Part shown: positions 56,099 to 62,412 of the stretch, one piece after another
How positions within the stretch are numbered: position 1 is the stretch's first letter
How the letters are laid out: every line of letters begins with the position of its first letter
DNA from: a virus
Direction: 5' to 3' (one strand)
IMG/VR virus record: IMGVR_UViG_3300042344_000078
Location: 1-62,412 of that record
DNA: 62,412 bases
Translations under genes and position numbers: made by a program
The notes under the pieces: model-generated
Databases searched by the model: none
Told to the model about the DNA's origin: nothing
What the model saw: the letters and a program-made list of their open reading frames with translations, nothing else

Positions 56099-56123
56099 TT
56101 TTCACTCCGGCAACCCGTTGAAC

Positions 56124-56142
56124 TTGTGTGCATTTGACACAA
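56124..56142. promoter_or_regulatory. Operator C, perfect TTGTG-N9-CACAA
   Basis: TTGTG (56124-56128), nine bases, CACAA (56138-56142); the palindrome extends by one base on each side (CTTGTGT...ACACAAG). It overlaps the -35 box of the promoter at 56134. Confidence 0.7.
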
Positions 56143-56162
56143 GCGGCGATTCGTGCAATGCT
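56134..56162 (+). promoter_or_regulatory. Early sigma-70-like promoter of the small-gene operon
   Basis: TTGACA (56134-56139), 17 bp, AATGCT (56157-56162), with GTGCA before the -10 as in the promoters at 3221 and 5713. It is flanked by operators C and D, whose centres are 44 bp apart, about four helical turns. Confidence 0.75.
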
Positions 56163-56167
56163 CGAAC

Positions 56168-56186
56168 TTGTGAACAAAACACACAA
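56168..56186. promoter_or_regulatory. Operator D, perfect TTGTG-N9-CACAA
   Basis: TTGTG (56168-56172), nine bases, CACAA (56182-56186). It lies six bases after the -10 box, the same geometry as the sites at 3254 and 5746, and would cover the transcription start. Confidence 0.7.
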
Positions 56187-56201
56187 CGAAAGGGTTAGGC
56201 A

Positions 56202-56543
56202 ATGAAAAAGGGACTCACAAACTGGCAATGCCGCGACTACGTAGCCAAGCTAAAACCATTCCAGAATAAGAATAAAACCCTATACGGCGAATGGGCTGAT
56301 GCTAATACCTATGTGGTTTATAGCTATGGAAGCCACTTCCCTATCTACGCATGGGTGCGCCAAACCAACCGTTGGTATGCCAATGAGGATAGATATAGCC
56401 GCACAACCTCCCACCATCAGAGCCTAGCTAACCCGTCTCCATCCTCTCTCATTCCCGTATCCACCAGCTTTCTCAAATCACTGGCTATCCAAGGCTTCGC
56501 TGCCATCGCCGCTGCGCGCGTCATTCATGGGGAGATTTTCTAA
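56202..56543 (+). CDS. Unknown small early protein, 113 aa
   Basis: A 113-residue protein, first gene after the promoter at 56134, with AAAGGG in the leader. It begins MKKGLTNWQCRDYVAKLKPF, and contains YVVYSYGSHFPIYAW and WYANEDRYSRTTSHHQS, a pattern seen in small conserved phage proteins without known function. It is coupled to the next gene by TAATG. Confidence 0.7.
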   Translation: MKKGLTNWQCRDYVAKLKPFQNKNKTLYGEWADANTYVVYSYGSHFPIYAWVRQTNRWYANEDRYSRTTSHHQSLANPSPSSLIPVSTSFLKSLAIQGFAAIAAARVIHGEIF

Positions 56544-56740
56544 TGACTTCGCTTTCTTCACCCTCTTTCGTTCTCACAAAAGCGCAGCGCCAGTCTGTCT
56601 ATCGCCTATGGCTTAGGGATGAAAAGAAACAGCCTTATCGCCAGTTTCGACGCCGCGTTCAGCCAGCCTATGGCTGCGTAATGATTAACCTATGGGGAAT
56701 GTGGCTTGGAATTGAGCCTGATGGATACACGCACAGCTAA
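56543..56740 (+). CDS. Unknown small conserved phage protein, 65 aa
   Basis: A 65-residue basic protein: LTKAQRQSVYRLWLRDEKK, YRQFRRRVQPAYGCVMINLW and GMWLGIEPDGYTHS. The last block (MWLGIEPDGYTHS) is a strong conserved ending known in short phage proteins. No function is known to me. It overlaps the previous stop by one base. Confidence 0.7.
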   Translation: MTSLSSPSFVLTKAQRQSVYRLWLRDEKKQPYRQFRRRVQPAYGCVMINLWGMWLGIEPDGYTHS

Positions 56741-56758
56741 GAAACAGGAGTAGAATCA

Positions 56759-56986
56759 ATGGCTAATTGTGAGTCCGTCCGTGGTGCAAGCGGCTGTGTC
56801 CGCTGCACTAACCCTATTCCAAAGCGTCGTTATGACCTTGGCTACAGGCTTTGCCTGTCCTGTGGCGATGCCCAAGCGCGCAAGATTGTTCGCACCATAG
56901 TCCCAAGCCATAAGGGTGCATATCAGCCCGTTGGCGATGTTAAGTATTTGAAAATGCTGAATAAATACGCAGCGATGGAGGGGTGA
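56759..56986 (+). CDS. Zinc-ribbon-like small protein, 75 aa
   Basis: A 75-residue protein with two CxxC pairs, CVRC (about 13-16) and CLSC (about 32-35), plus an additional early cysteine; this spacing suits a zinc ribbon or DksA-like finger. The rest is basic (KRRYDLGYRL, ARKIVRTIVPSHKG). AACAGGAG lies upstream. It probably binds nucleic acid or a host protein. The next gene starts right at its stop. Confidence 0.65.
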   Translation: MANCESVRGASGCVRCTNPIPKRRYDLGYRLCLSCGDAQARKIVRTIVPSHKGAYQPVGDVKYLKMLNKYAAMEG

Positions 56987-56987
56987 A

Positions 56988-57167
56988 GTGGCTGCTAAGA
57001 AGAAGCATTGGCATTTCAAAGGGGATCGCGTGAGGCTGACTGTGCGGCTTAAACGCGAACTCTACGAAGGCATAGCCAGTATGGCAGGAGACAAAACGAC
57101 GCCATTCAATTCAACAAACGACCTGATTGAAAAGGCAGTAATGCAATTCCTAAACAAGAAAGGGTAA
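56988..57167 (+). CDS. Ribbon-helix-helix-like DNA-binding protein, 59 aa
   Basis: A 59-residue protein with GTG start and strong site GGAGGGG upstream. After a basic start (AAKKKHWHFKGD), VRLTVRLKRELYEGIASMAG looks like the beta-strand and first helix of an Arc/MetJ-type fold, and STNDLIEKAVMQFLNKK like the second helix. RHH dimers bind palindromic operators. It is encoded in the operon controlled by operators C and D, so autoregulation is plausible. Confidence 0.6.
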   Translation: MAAKKKHWHFKGDRVRLTVRLKRELYEGIASMAGDKTTPFNSTNDLIEKAVMQFLNKKG

Positions 57168-57171
57168 AACC

Positions 57172-57405
57172 ATGACATTCAAAGAAGCAACGCTGGACGG
57201 CAAGCGCATTGCCTATTCATCCACAACCACCTTCTTGGTGCAGGTGGGCAAAGCCAAGAGCGGATACAAAACGCGGTATTCGTTCACTGGTGATTTGCAC
57301 AAGGCTGTGGCTTACTACTGCGCCATTAACATTGGCAATGGGTATAAGAAGCGGCTGTTTTCGCCCGACATGAACAAACCCGTGCTGGCTAAAGCCTATA
57401 GCTGA
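57172..57405 (+). CDS. Unknown small protein, 77 aa
   Basis: A 77-residue protein: MTFKEATLDGKRIAYSSTTT, FLVQVGKAKSGYKTRYSFTG and ALYYC-like AVAYYCAINIGNGYKKRLF, ending MNKPVLAKAYS. It seems to fold as a small beta sheet with one helix. Resembles short conserved phage proteins of unknown role. It lies four bases after the RHH-like gene. Confidence 0.65.
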   Translation: MTFKEATLDGKRIAYSSTTTFLVQVGKAKSGYKTRYSFTGDLHKAVAYYCAINIGNGYKKRLFSPDMNKPVLAKAYS

Positions 57406-57423
57406 CAACCAAAGGAGAGGAAA

Positions 57424-57630
57424 ATGACAACCATCAGGCCATTCTTTGAGGACAAGATTGTATTCGTCATATGGAACGATGACAGGCGCGCATGGGTCGC
57501 GGCTGAGGGAACGGGGATGTTTTACACCTCTGACCCTGACAAAACGCGGCAATTTCCAAGCCAAGCGGAAGCTGAGAAATGGGCCAAGGCCGACGGCCAA
57601 GAGACAATCCAGCGCTGGATAGGAGGCTGA
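57424..57630 (+). CDS. Unknown small protein, 68 aa
   Basis: A 68-residue protein, beta-beta-beta-alpha in outline: IVFVIWNDDRRAWVAAEGTG, then TRQFPSQAEAEKWAKADGQE and a final helix. AAGGAGAGG lies upstream. The arrangement, with a sheet followed by the helix AEAEKWAK, is like small DUF2188-type or WGR-like modules, but I cannot assign a family. It precedes the mosaic coiled-coil gene by one base. Confidence 0.6.
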   Translation: MTTIRPFFEDKIVFVIWNDDRRAWVAAEGTGMFYTSDPDKTRQFPSQAEAEKWAKADGQETIQRWIGG

Positions 57631-57631
57631 T

Positions 57632-57970
57632 ATGTTTATGCAATGCGTTGGTGCTTGTCATCAGGCGATGAGCCTTATTCGTAGCCAAGAGAAGCGTATC
57701 GCTGATTTGCGTAAAGAAGCTGACATGATGCACAGCGAATATAAAACAGCGCGTGACCGCATAAACGAATTAGAAGCCGCATTAGAGGCGCAGGCGCGAC
57801 GGATTGCGGAGTTGGAAAAGATGCTCGCCGTTCATCGTCTGGCGGTTGACGTTGACGCCTTAAAAGCCCGCATCGCGGAGTTGGAAGCGGAGAACGAAGA
57901 ACTGAAAAAGGCAATTTCTAAACCGTGGATGGGTTCTGCCCGCGCCGCTTATCTGGGAGAGAAGGAATGA
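57632..57970 (+). CDS. Mosaic coiled-coil protein, right-copy family member 1
   Basis: A 112-residue protein with AGGAGG upstream. Its first 25 residues (MFMQCVGACHQAMSLIRSQE) are unique, next comes the module RKEADMMHSEYKTAR that also occurs in member 2, then the segment LEAQARRIAELEKMLAVHRL to RAAYLGEKE shared with member 1 at 1893. It is thus a patchwork of neighbouring genes. The repeat homology with the left copy begins inside this gene at 57778. Function unknown. Confidence 0.75.
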   Translation: MFMQCVGACHQAMSLIRSQEKRIADLRKEADMMHSEYKTARDRINELEAALEAQARRIAELEKMLAVHRLAVDVDALKARIAELEAENEELKKAISKPWMGSARAAYLGEKE

Positions 57971-58266
57971 CTGACTACACCGATTTAATCGAACGGCTGC
58001 GTGGGAACGATATGCCTTGGTCTGTCAAAGACGCCGCCGACGCATTAGAGGCGCAGGCGGGGCGGATTGCTGAGTTGCGTAAAGAAGCTGACATGATGCA
58101 CAGCGAATACAAGACAGCCCGCGCCCGCATCGCGGAACTTAAAGCGGCGCTGAAGCCGTTTGCTGACAAGGCGGATAAAGCCGAAGGCCCGTTTGAGCCG
58201 CCGTATCCTGTGGACTATTCGTTATGGAGAGCCGCCCGCGCCGCTTATCTGGGAGAGAAGGAATGA
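57967..58266 (+). CDS. Coiled-coil protein, second copy of member 2
   Basis: Same 99-residue protein as at 2159, with the same ATGA overlap and ribosome-binding site. I saw no difference between the copies. Confidence 0.75.
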   Translation: MTDYTDLIERLRGNDMPWSVKDAADALEAQAGRIAELRKEADMMHSEYKTARARIAELKAALKPFADKADKAEGPFEPPYPVDYSLWRAARAAYLGEKE

Positions 58267-58643
58267 GTGACGACTTTATTGCGCTGCTGCGCGACGAACT
58301 TGCGGAAATGGCGTCAACCGCTTCCGTCGATATGGAATTGTGGAACAGGTTTTCAAACCGCGTTCTTAAAGCCGCAAACGTCATTGAAGAACAAGCCGTC
58401 CGCATTGAGGACATCGCAGAGAAATACAACAACGCTCTATTGTCGCCTGTTACAGAGAAGATGCTGAAAAACGCGGTTGAAGAGATTGTTCAGTTAAAGG
58501 CGGCGCTTAAGCCCTTCGTTGACATGGCAGACGAGTATGACGCCGCTTTTCCTCGGCCCTTGAATATTTGCCTTGCAGAATATCCAGAGGATTACCCTTT
58601 GTGGTGTCAAGCCCGCGCCGCTTATCTGGGAGAGAAGGAATGA
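58263..58643 (+). CDS. Coiled-coil protein, second copy of member 3
   Basis: Same 126-residue protein as at 2455, joined to its neighbours by the same four-base overlaps. Confidence 0.75.
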   Translation: MSDDFIALLRDELAEMASTASVDMELWNRFSNRVLKAANVIEEQAVRIEDIAEKYNNALLSPVTEKMLKNAVEEIVQLKAALKPFVDMADEYDAAFPRPLNICLAEYPEDYPLWCQARAAYLGEKE

Positions 58644-58855
58644 GTGGTTTTGGTTTCGGAAAAGGACCGCCTTTGACGGCGGAACACCAAGCGGTGCATG
58701 AAATCCGCGCTGATGAAACGCTGGCGCTACGCGCCCGCATCGCGGAACTTGAAGCGGAAGTTGCTGACTTGAACGAGTGTCTTACCCTTGCCCACATGGA
58801 CGGTTTTGAAAAAGGGCGTGACGCCGCCCGCGCCGCTTTGGGAGAAAAGGAATGA
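58640..58855 (+). CDS. Coiled-coil protein, second copy of member 4
   Basis: Same 71-residue protein as at 2832, with the shortened tail RAALGEKE. Confidence 0.7.
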   Translation: MSGFGFGKGPPLTAEHQAVHEIRADETLALRARIAELEAEVADLNECLTLAHMDGFEKGRDAARAALGEKE

Positions 58856-59016
58856 CTGAACCCAGATCAATAGAACTTGAACTTCGCTGGCTGCGCGCAC
58901 GTTTTAACGACGCAGAGTGGGAGCAAGATGAAGGGATGATGGCTTCACTCTCTTATCAAATCAATCGGTTGGAAATGCTACAATCCTTGGGCGAACGATT
59001 CGACGTAAATCACTGA
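58852..59016 (+). CDS. Small unknown protein, second copy of the 3044 gene
   Basis: Same 54-residue frame as at 3044, last of the chain. Confidence 0.6.
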   Translation: MTEPRSIELELRWLRARFNDAEWEQDEGMMASLSYQINRLEMLQSLGERFDVNH

Positions 59017-59028
59017 TTTTGTTCGAAC

Positions 59029-59057
59029 TTGACACGCTCAACGTGTTGTGCAATGAT
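59029..59057 (+). promoter_or_regulatory. Early promoter, second copy
   Basis: Copy of the promoter at 3221: TTGACA (59029-59034), 17 bp, AATGAT (59052-59057). Confidence 0.75.
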
Positions 59058-59061
59058 CGAA

Positions 59062-59080
59062 CTGTGAACAAATCACACAA
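59062..59080. promoter_or_regulatory. Operator, second copy
   Basis: Copy of the CTGTG-N9-CACAA site at 3254. Confidence 0.65.
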
Positions 59081-59098
59081 TAACTAAGAGGCAATACC

Positions 59099-60091
59099 AT
59101 GCGACCGACTCAGTTAGAAGCTACTCTTACGGCTCTTATCTCTATCAATCGCACGACTACTATCGAAGGCGCACCCGGTGGTGGTAAGACTACCATTGTT
59201 CATGCCGTCGCCAATAAGATGGGTAAGCACTACATCGAACGGCATCTCCCTACGATGCTTGTCGAGGACTTTGGCATACCCGTTATCGGTGGCGATACGC
59301 TGACTTATAAAATCCCTGACTGGTTTCCTTCCAAGGGTTCTTCGTGGGATGATGGTAAGGGCGGTGTGCTATGCTTCGACGATAGGAACCAAGCTAATGC
59401 AGATATTCAGAAGGTGCTGGCAAACATTTGTCAGGCTCGTAATCTGCATGGTGTTCCCCTTGCTGATGGCTGGACTGTCGTTTCTACTGGCAATCGGCAG
59501 TCTGATCGTGCTGGCGCAAACCGCGTTCTTAGCCATCTGCGTAACCGTGAAACGGTTATTGAGTTGGATACTCACTTGGATGACTCGACGCAGTGGATGA
59601 TCGACAACGCCGTTAAGCCAGAGGTTATCTCATTCCTTCGCTTTCGTCCCAACCTGCTGCATGACTTCGATCCGCAGCGTGATAGCAACCCCACGCCTCG
59701 CTCTTGGGTCGAAGGTGTTAGCGCAGTGCTTGGCGTTGTGCCTTCCGAGTCTGAGTATGAGTGCTTCAAGGGCGCAGTAGGTGAAGGCGCTGCGGCTGAG
59801 TTTGTTGGCTTCATGCGTATCTTCCGCAAGCTGCCTAATCCTGACGCTATCTTGCTTAATCCAGATAAATCCGATGTGCCTTCCGATCCGGCGACACTCT
59901 ATGCCTTATCGGGCGCTCTGGCTGAACGTGCGTCGGATGCTAACTTTGCTCGTGTCTGCACATATGCCGAGCGTATGCCGCCGGAGTTTTCTGTGCTGAC
60001 CATTAGCTATGCCGCCCGCAAGAACCCATCACTGGCTTCAACCCAAGCGTTTACGACATGGGCTGTTAAGCACCAAGACGTTTTGTTCTAA
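59099..60091 (+). CDS. MoxR-type AAA+ ATPase, second copy
   Basis: Identical in translation to the gene at 3291, including Walker A GAPGGGKT and Walker B VLCFDD. Confidence 0.85.
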   Translation: MRPTQLEATLTALISINRTTTIEGAPGGGKTTIVHAVANKMGKHYIERHLPTMLVEDFGIPVIGGDTLTYKIPDWFPSKGSSWDDGKGGVLCFDDRNQANADIQKVLANICQARNLHGVPLADGWTVVSTGNRQSDRAGANRVLSHLRNRETVIELDTHLDDSTQWMIDNAVKPEVISFLRFRPNLLHDFDPQRDSNPTPRSWVEGVSAVLGVVPSESEYECFKGAVGEGAAAEFVGFMRIFRKLPNPDAILLNPDKSDVPSDPATLYALSGALAERASDANFARVCTYAERMPPEFSVLTISYAARKNPSLASTQAFTTWAVKHQDVLF

Positions 60092-60519
60092 TGGGCTATC
60101 GTTCTGATGTGGCGTTGGGGATTGCGTTCCCCAACAACGCCGCGCTGGTGTCGTTCCTAACAGCGCAGAAGCTAACAGGCACAAAGGAGATGCAGGAAGC
60201 GATTAAACAGTTTGGTGTTACGCATATGTCCGCAGCCTACAAGGAATACGTTGTGCTGTGGGTGTATGAGGAACAAGTGAAGTGGTATCCAGACTACCCA
60301 GAGGTGATGGCCTACAACCAGATCATCCAGAACGCCAAGGACTTAGACTATTCAACGATTGAAATAGAGATAGGAGAGGAAACGAATGACATAAAGTTTG
60401 AGGTTAATCACGGCGAAAAATCAGACTGTGCCTGTCTATATGACTCGTTTGATATTCGGCGTGAAATAAACCGACCTGAAAGCTGGCAAGATATATCCTC
60501 GTTTGTCAAGGAGAACTAA
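60091..60519 (+). CDS. Unknown protein in the MoxR-VWA operon, second copy
   Basis: Identical in translation to the 142-residue gene at 4283. Confidence 0.8.
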   Translation: MGYRSDVALGIAFPNNAALVSFLTAQKLTGTKEMQEAIKQFGVTHMSAAYKEYVVLWVYEEQVKWYPDYPEVMAYNQIIQNAKDLDYSTIEIEIGEETNDIKFEVNHGEKSDCACLYDSFDIRREINRPESWQDISSFVKEN

Positions 60520-60521
60520 CC

Positions 60522-61373
60522 ATGAACCTTAACGACCGTGCGCTGCTGGTGCAGCTTAACATTTCACAGTGGACGGCGCGCAAACATGACAAGCGCGCTA
60601 CGGAGGACGTTGCTGCGATGCACAACGCTGGCAAATCTGCTGGCCGGTATCACAAAGCGTTGCTTCCCATGAACGATTATCTGGATAACGTGCAAAAGAA
60701 AGCCACGCTGATCCGCACCCGTTACTACCAGAACACGTTGCCGTGGGCGATGGATGGCACTCAGATGCTTCCATCTGCTAATTACCTGTCGTTTATGACT
60801 GACTTCCGCAAACAGAAAGCGGAGTGGGAGTATGCCGTTGCGTTGTTTATCGACCACTACGATGACATGAAAACCATAGCCAAGCGTGTGCTTGGTTCGC
60901 TCTACTCCGAGGCTGACTACCCGTCGGAGCAAGAGATCATCCACAAATTCAAGATGGATATGGCTGTGTTTCCTGTGCCTTCCACTGACTTTCGTGTGCA
61001 GTTATCGAACGATGAACTAAACCATATTCGTGGTGACTTAGAAGCTAGGCTTGCTACTGCACAGCAAGCGGCTGTGCGTGATGTGTGGGATCGACTGTTC
61101 GACAAAGTAAAACATATTGCTGACAAGCTGGCCGATCCCAAAGCTATCTTCCGTGACAGCATGGTGGAGAACGCCAAAGAATTGTGCGAACTACTGCCAA
61201 GGTTAAACTTTACTGATGATCCGAACCTTGAGATGATGCGCGCAGAAGTGGAAGCCAAACTAATCGGCCATCATCCAGAGGCGTTGCGTAACAACCTTGA
61301 CTTGCGACACGACACTGCGTCCGAAGCGAAAGCTATCATGGATAAGATGTCTGTGTTTATGAATGGCTTATGA
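60522..61373 (+). CDS. DUF3150-like protein, second copy
   Basis: Identical in translation to the 283-residue gene at 4714. Confidence 0.65.
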   Translation: MNLNDRALLVQLNISQWTARKHDKRATEDVAAMHNAGKSAGRYHKALLPMNDYLDNVQKKATLIRTRYYQNTLPWAMDGTQMLPSANYLSFMTDFRKQKAEWEYAVALFIDHYDDMKTIAKRVLGSLYSEADYPSEQEIIHKFKMDMAVFPVPSTDFRVQLSNDELNHIRGDLEARLATAQQAAVRDVWDRLFDKVKHIADKLADPKAIFRDSMVENAKELCELLPRLNFTDDPNLEMMRAEVEAKLIGHHPEALRNNLDLRHDTASEAKAIMDKMSVFMNGL

Positions 61374-61467
61374 AATACGATAGCTGCCAGTTTGCTATTG
61401 TATAGTCTCACCTGACTTGCATGGTGATCGAGTGGGACTCGAAAACTGGGAAACGAGGAAGCACTAA

Positions 61468-61514
61468 GAGTCGTCGCGGCAATCGCGTAACACGCTGCGG
61501 CGACTCACTTTTCC
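61468..61514 (+). terminator. Hairpin, second copy
   Basis: Copy of the hairpin at 5660 with the 10-bp stem GAGTCGTCGC/GCGGCGACTC and ACTTTTCC after it. Confidence 0.5.
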
Positions 61515-61520
61515 GGCGAC

Positions 61521-61549
61521 TTGACACGCGCCGCAACGTCGTGCATCAT
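61521..61549 (+). promoter_or_regulatory. Early promoter of the VWA gene, second copy
   Basis: Copy of the promoter at 5713: TTGACA (61521-61526), 17 bp, CATCAT (61544-61549). Confidence 0.7.
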
Positions 61550-61553
61550 CGGG

Positions 61554-61572
61554 CTGTGAACTGAACACACAA
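61554..61572. promoter_or_regulatory. Operator, second copy
   Basis: Copy of the CTGTG-N9-CACAA site at 5746. Confidence 0.65.
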
Positions 61573-61584
61573 AGGACTAAGGCA

Positions 61585-62412
61585 ATGGACTTACTCAAGC
61601 GGTTATCGAAAGCCAAGACTGGCCTAATCCTAGAGCATCCCTTCATCGGATCGGTTGCCATTAACATGCCGTTCGAACTGGACGAAACCATTGCGACTGC
61701 TGGCACCAATGGCAAGCGTGTTAGATTTAACCCTGCGTTTATTGAGAAGCTGACTGATGAGGAACTTAAATTCCTTGTCGCTCACGAGTGTCTCCATCCC
61801 ATGCTCGAACATAACTATCGCCGCAATGGACGGACTGCCAAGCGTTGGAATCAGGCGGCTGACTATGTGATTAACCAGCTTCTTGTCGATGAAAAGATTG
61901 GCAAGTTTATCGACGGCGGCTGTCTCAATCAGGCTACCTATAACGCTGGCGGTGGCACCAGTGACGGTATCTATAACATACTGCCGGAAGATAACGGCGA
62001 AGGTGGAGGTGACATCGGTGGCGCTGGCAATGATCTGGAAGATGGTGAAGGTTCACCTGCCGAACAGGAACAACAAGCCGCAGAATGGCGTGTCAAAGTT
62101 GCCCAAGCCGCGCAAGCCGCGAAGATGATGGGTAAACTGTCGGCTAACATGCAGCGTTTTGTTGACGAAGTATTGCAGCCCAAGGTTGCATGGCAGGATG
62201 TGTTGCGTCGGTTTGTGCAGAAAGCCAAGACGGATCAGCGCACGTTCGCCCGCCCCAACCGTAGGTTCTTGGCGCAGGGTTTGTATATGCCGTCCATCAC
62301 TGGCGAGGTTCTTGGTGAGATTGCCATTGCCGTTGATTGCTCTGGCTCTATCGGTCAGCGTGAACTCAATGAGTTTGCTACTGAAATCAAAGCCATGAAG
62401 GAAGATGGCAAC
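61585..62412 (+). CDS. DUF2201-type metallopeptidase-like/VWA protein, second copy (partial)
   Basis: Copy of the gene at 5777, cut by the window end after 276 codons. The HECLH motif and the start of the VWA domain with the DCSGS site are present; T311 and D335 are missing only because the window ends. Confidence 0.8.
   Translation, partial: MDLLKRLSKAKTGLILEHPFIGSVAINMPFELDETIATAGTNGKRVRFNPAFIEKLTDEELKFLVAHECLHPMLEHNYRRNGRTAKRWNQAADYVINQLLVDEKIGKFIDGGCLNQATYNAGGGTSDGIYNILPEDNGEGGGDIGGAGNDLEDGEGSPAEQEQQAAEWRVKVAQAAQAAKMMGKLSANMQRFVDEVLQPKVAWQDVLRRFVQKAKTDQRTFARPNRRFLAQGLYMPSITGEVLGEIAIAVDCSGSIGQRELNEFATEIKAMKEDGN

Larger units (their letters stand above)
55291..56123. other. Non-coding control region, candidate replication origin
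   Basis: About 830 bases without a convincing gene. The left part is GC-rich and structured (inverted repeat at 55312-55345, hairpin CGGCGC-AAC-GCGCCG at 55445-55459). The right part from about 55,570 is very AT-rich, with an 18-bp direct repeat, six copies of AAACTTTACA in both orientations and three of TTTTAGATTAT. Iterons next to AT-rich DNA and terminators are typical of replication origins or partition/packaging sites. Function is inferred. Confidence 0.55.
57778..62412 (+). repeat. 4.6-kb direct repeat, right copy
   Basis: Second copy of 1970-6604, running to the window end inside the VWA gene. See the left copy for the mismatches. It could be terminal redundancy of a 55.8-kb unit, an assembly overlap, or a true duplication. 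Confidence 0.95.

Noticed and set aside
55930-56121. 63-aa plus-strand ORF
   Set aside because: It overlaps the iterons and AT-rich repeats, lacks a ribosome-binding site and has no protein-like pattern; chance frame.
1-62412. Simple circular genome with overlapping ends
   Set aside because: The suffix matches an internal segment starting at 1970, not the first bases of the window, so plain circular overlap does not explain it.

Overview
The window is nearly all of a tailed double-stranded DNA phage genome of podovirus type. It has no integrase, transposase, rRNA or tRNA that I can see. The virion genes follow the T7-like order: portal, scaffold, major capsid, head-tail adaptors, tail nozzle, large internal virion proteins. 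There is no phage RNA polymerase gene, and the early promoters look like bacterial sigma-70 promoters, so host RNA polymerase is probably used throughout. The host cannot be read from the sequence; Rz/Rz1-type spanins indicate a Gram-negative host.

Layout. Positions 1-1969 form a left flank with two nucleases (a truncated VRR-NUC gene on the minus strand and a DUF2800-like PD-(D/E)XK gene on the plus strand) and one unknown gene. From 1970 to 6604 lies a chain of small coiled-coil genes followed by a MoxR AAA+ ATPase, an unknown gene, a DUF3150-like protein and a VWA/metallopeptidase-fold protein. Plus-strand early and middle genes fill 6.9-21.1 kb: an exported protein and lipoprotein pair, a dATP/dGTP diphosphohydrolase-domain protein, family A DNA polymerase, dCMP deaminase, a DnaA-domain-IV-like protein, RecB/Cas4-like and VRR-NUC nucleases, an SNF2-type helicase, a probable ssDNA-binding protein, an XRE-type regulator and a primase-helicase. 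Virion and lysis genes are all on the minus strand from 54.4 down to 21.1 kb: small and large terminase, tail fibres, portal, scaffold, capsid, small basic proteins, adaptors, lysis cassette, nozzle, three tandem paralogues and the giant internal proteins. Between 54.4 and 57.6 kb is a control region with promoters, repeated operators, terminators, an AT-rich iteron-like block and small plus-strand genes, including one ribbon-helix-helix-like protein.

Positions 57778-62412 repeat 1970-6604 at a constant offset of 55,808 bp; I see two mismatches, both close to the left edge. If this is terminal redundancy or a circular overlap, the unit genome is about 55.8 kb. The sequence before the two copies differs completely, however, so the window does not simply close into a circle. 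The break lies inside the modular coiled-coil gene family, which suggests recombination or two co-existing variants joined during assembly.

The most interesting points are: (1) a 19-bp operator, TTGTG-N9-CACAA, at or next to the early promoters and also upstream of the late operon; (2) a shuffled family of coiled-coil genes whose shared C-terminal tail also encodes the ribosome-binding site of the next gene; (3) the MoxR/DUF3150/VWA set in a phage; (4) the iteron-rich control region; (5) a 2141-residue virion protein with an embedded HExxH motif. Functions are assigned from visible motifs and gene order only; no database search was run.
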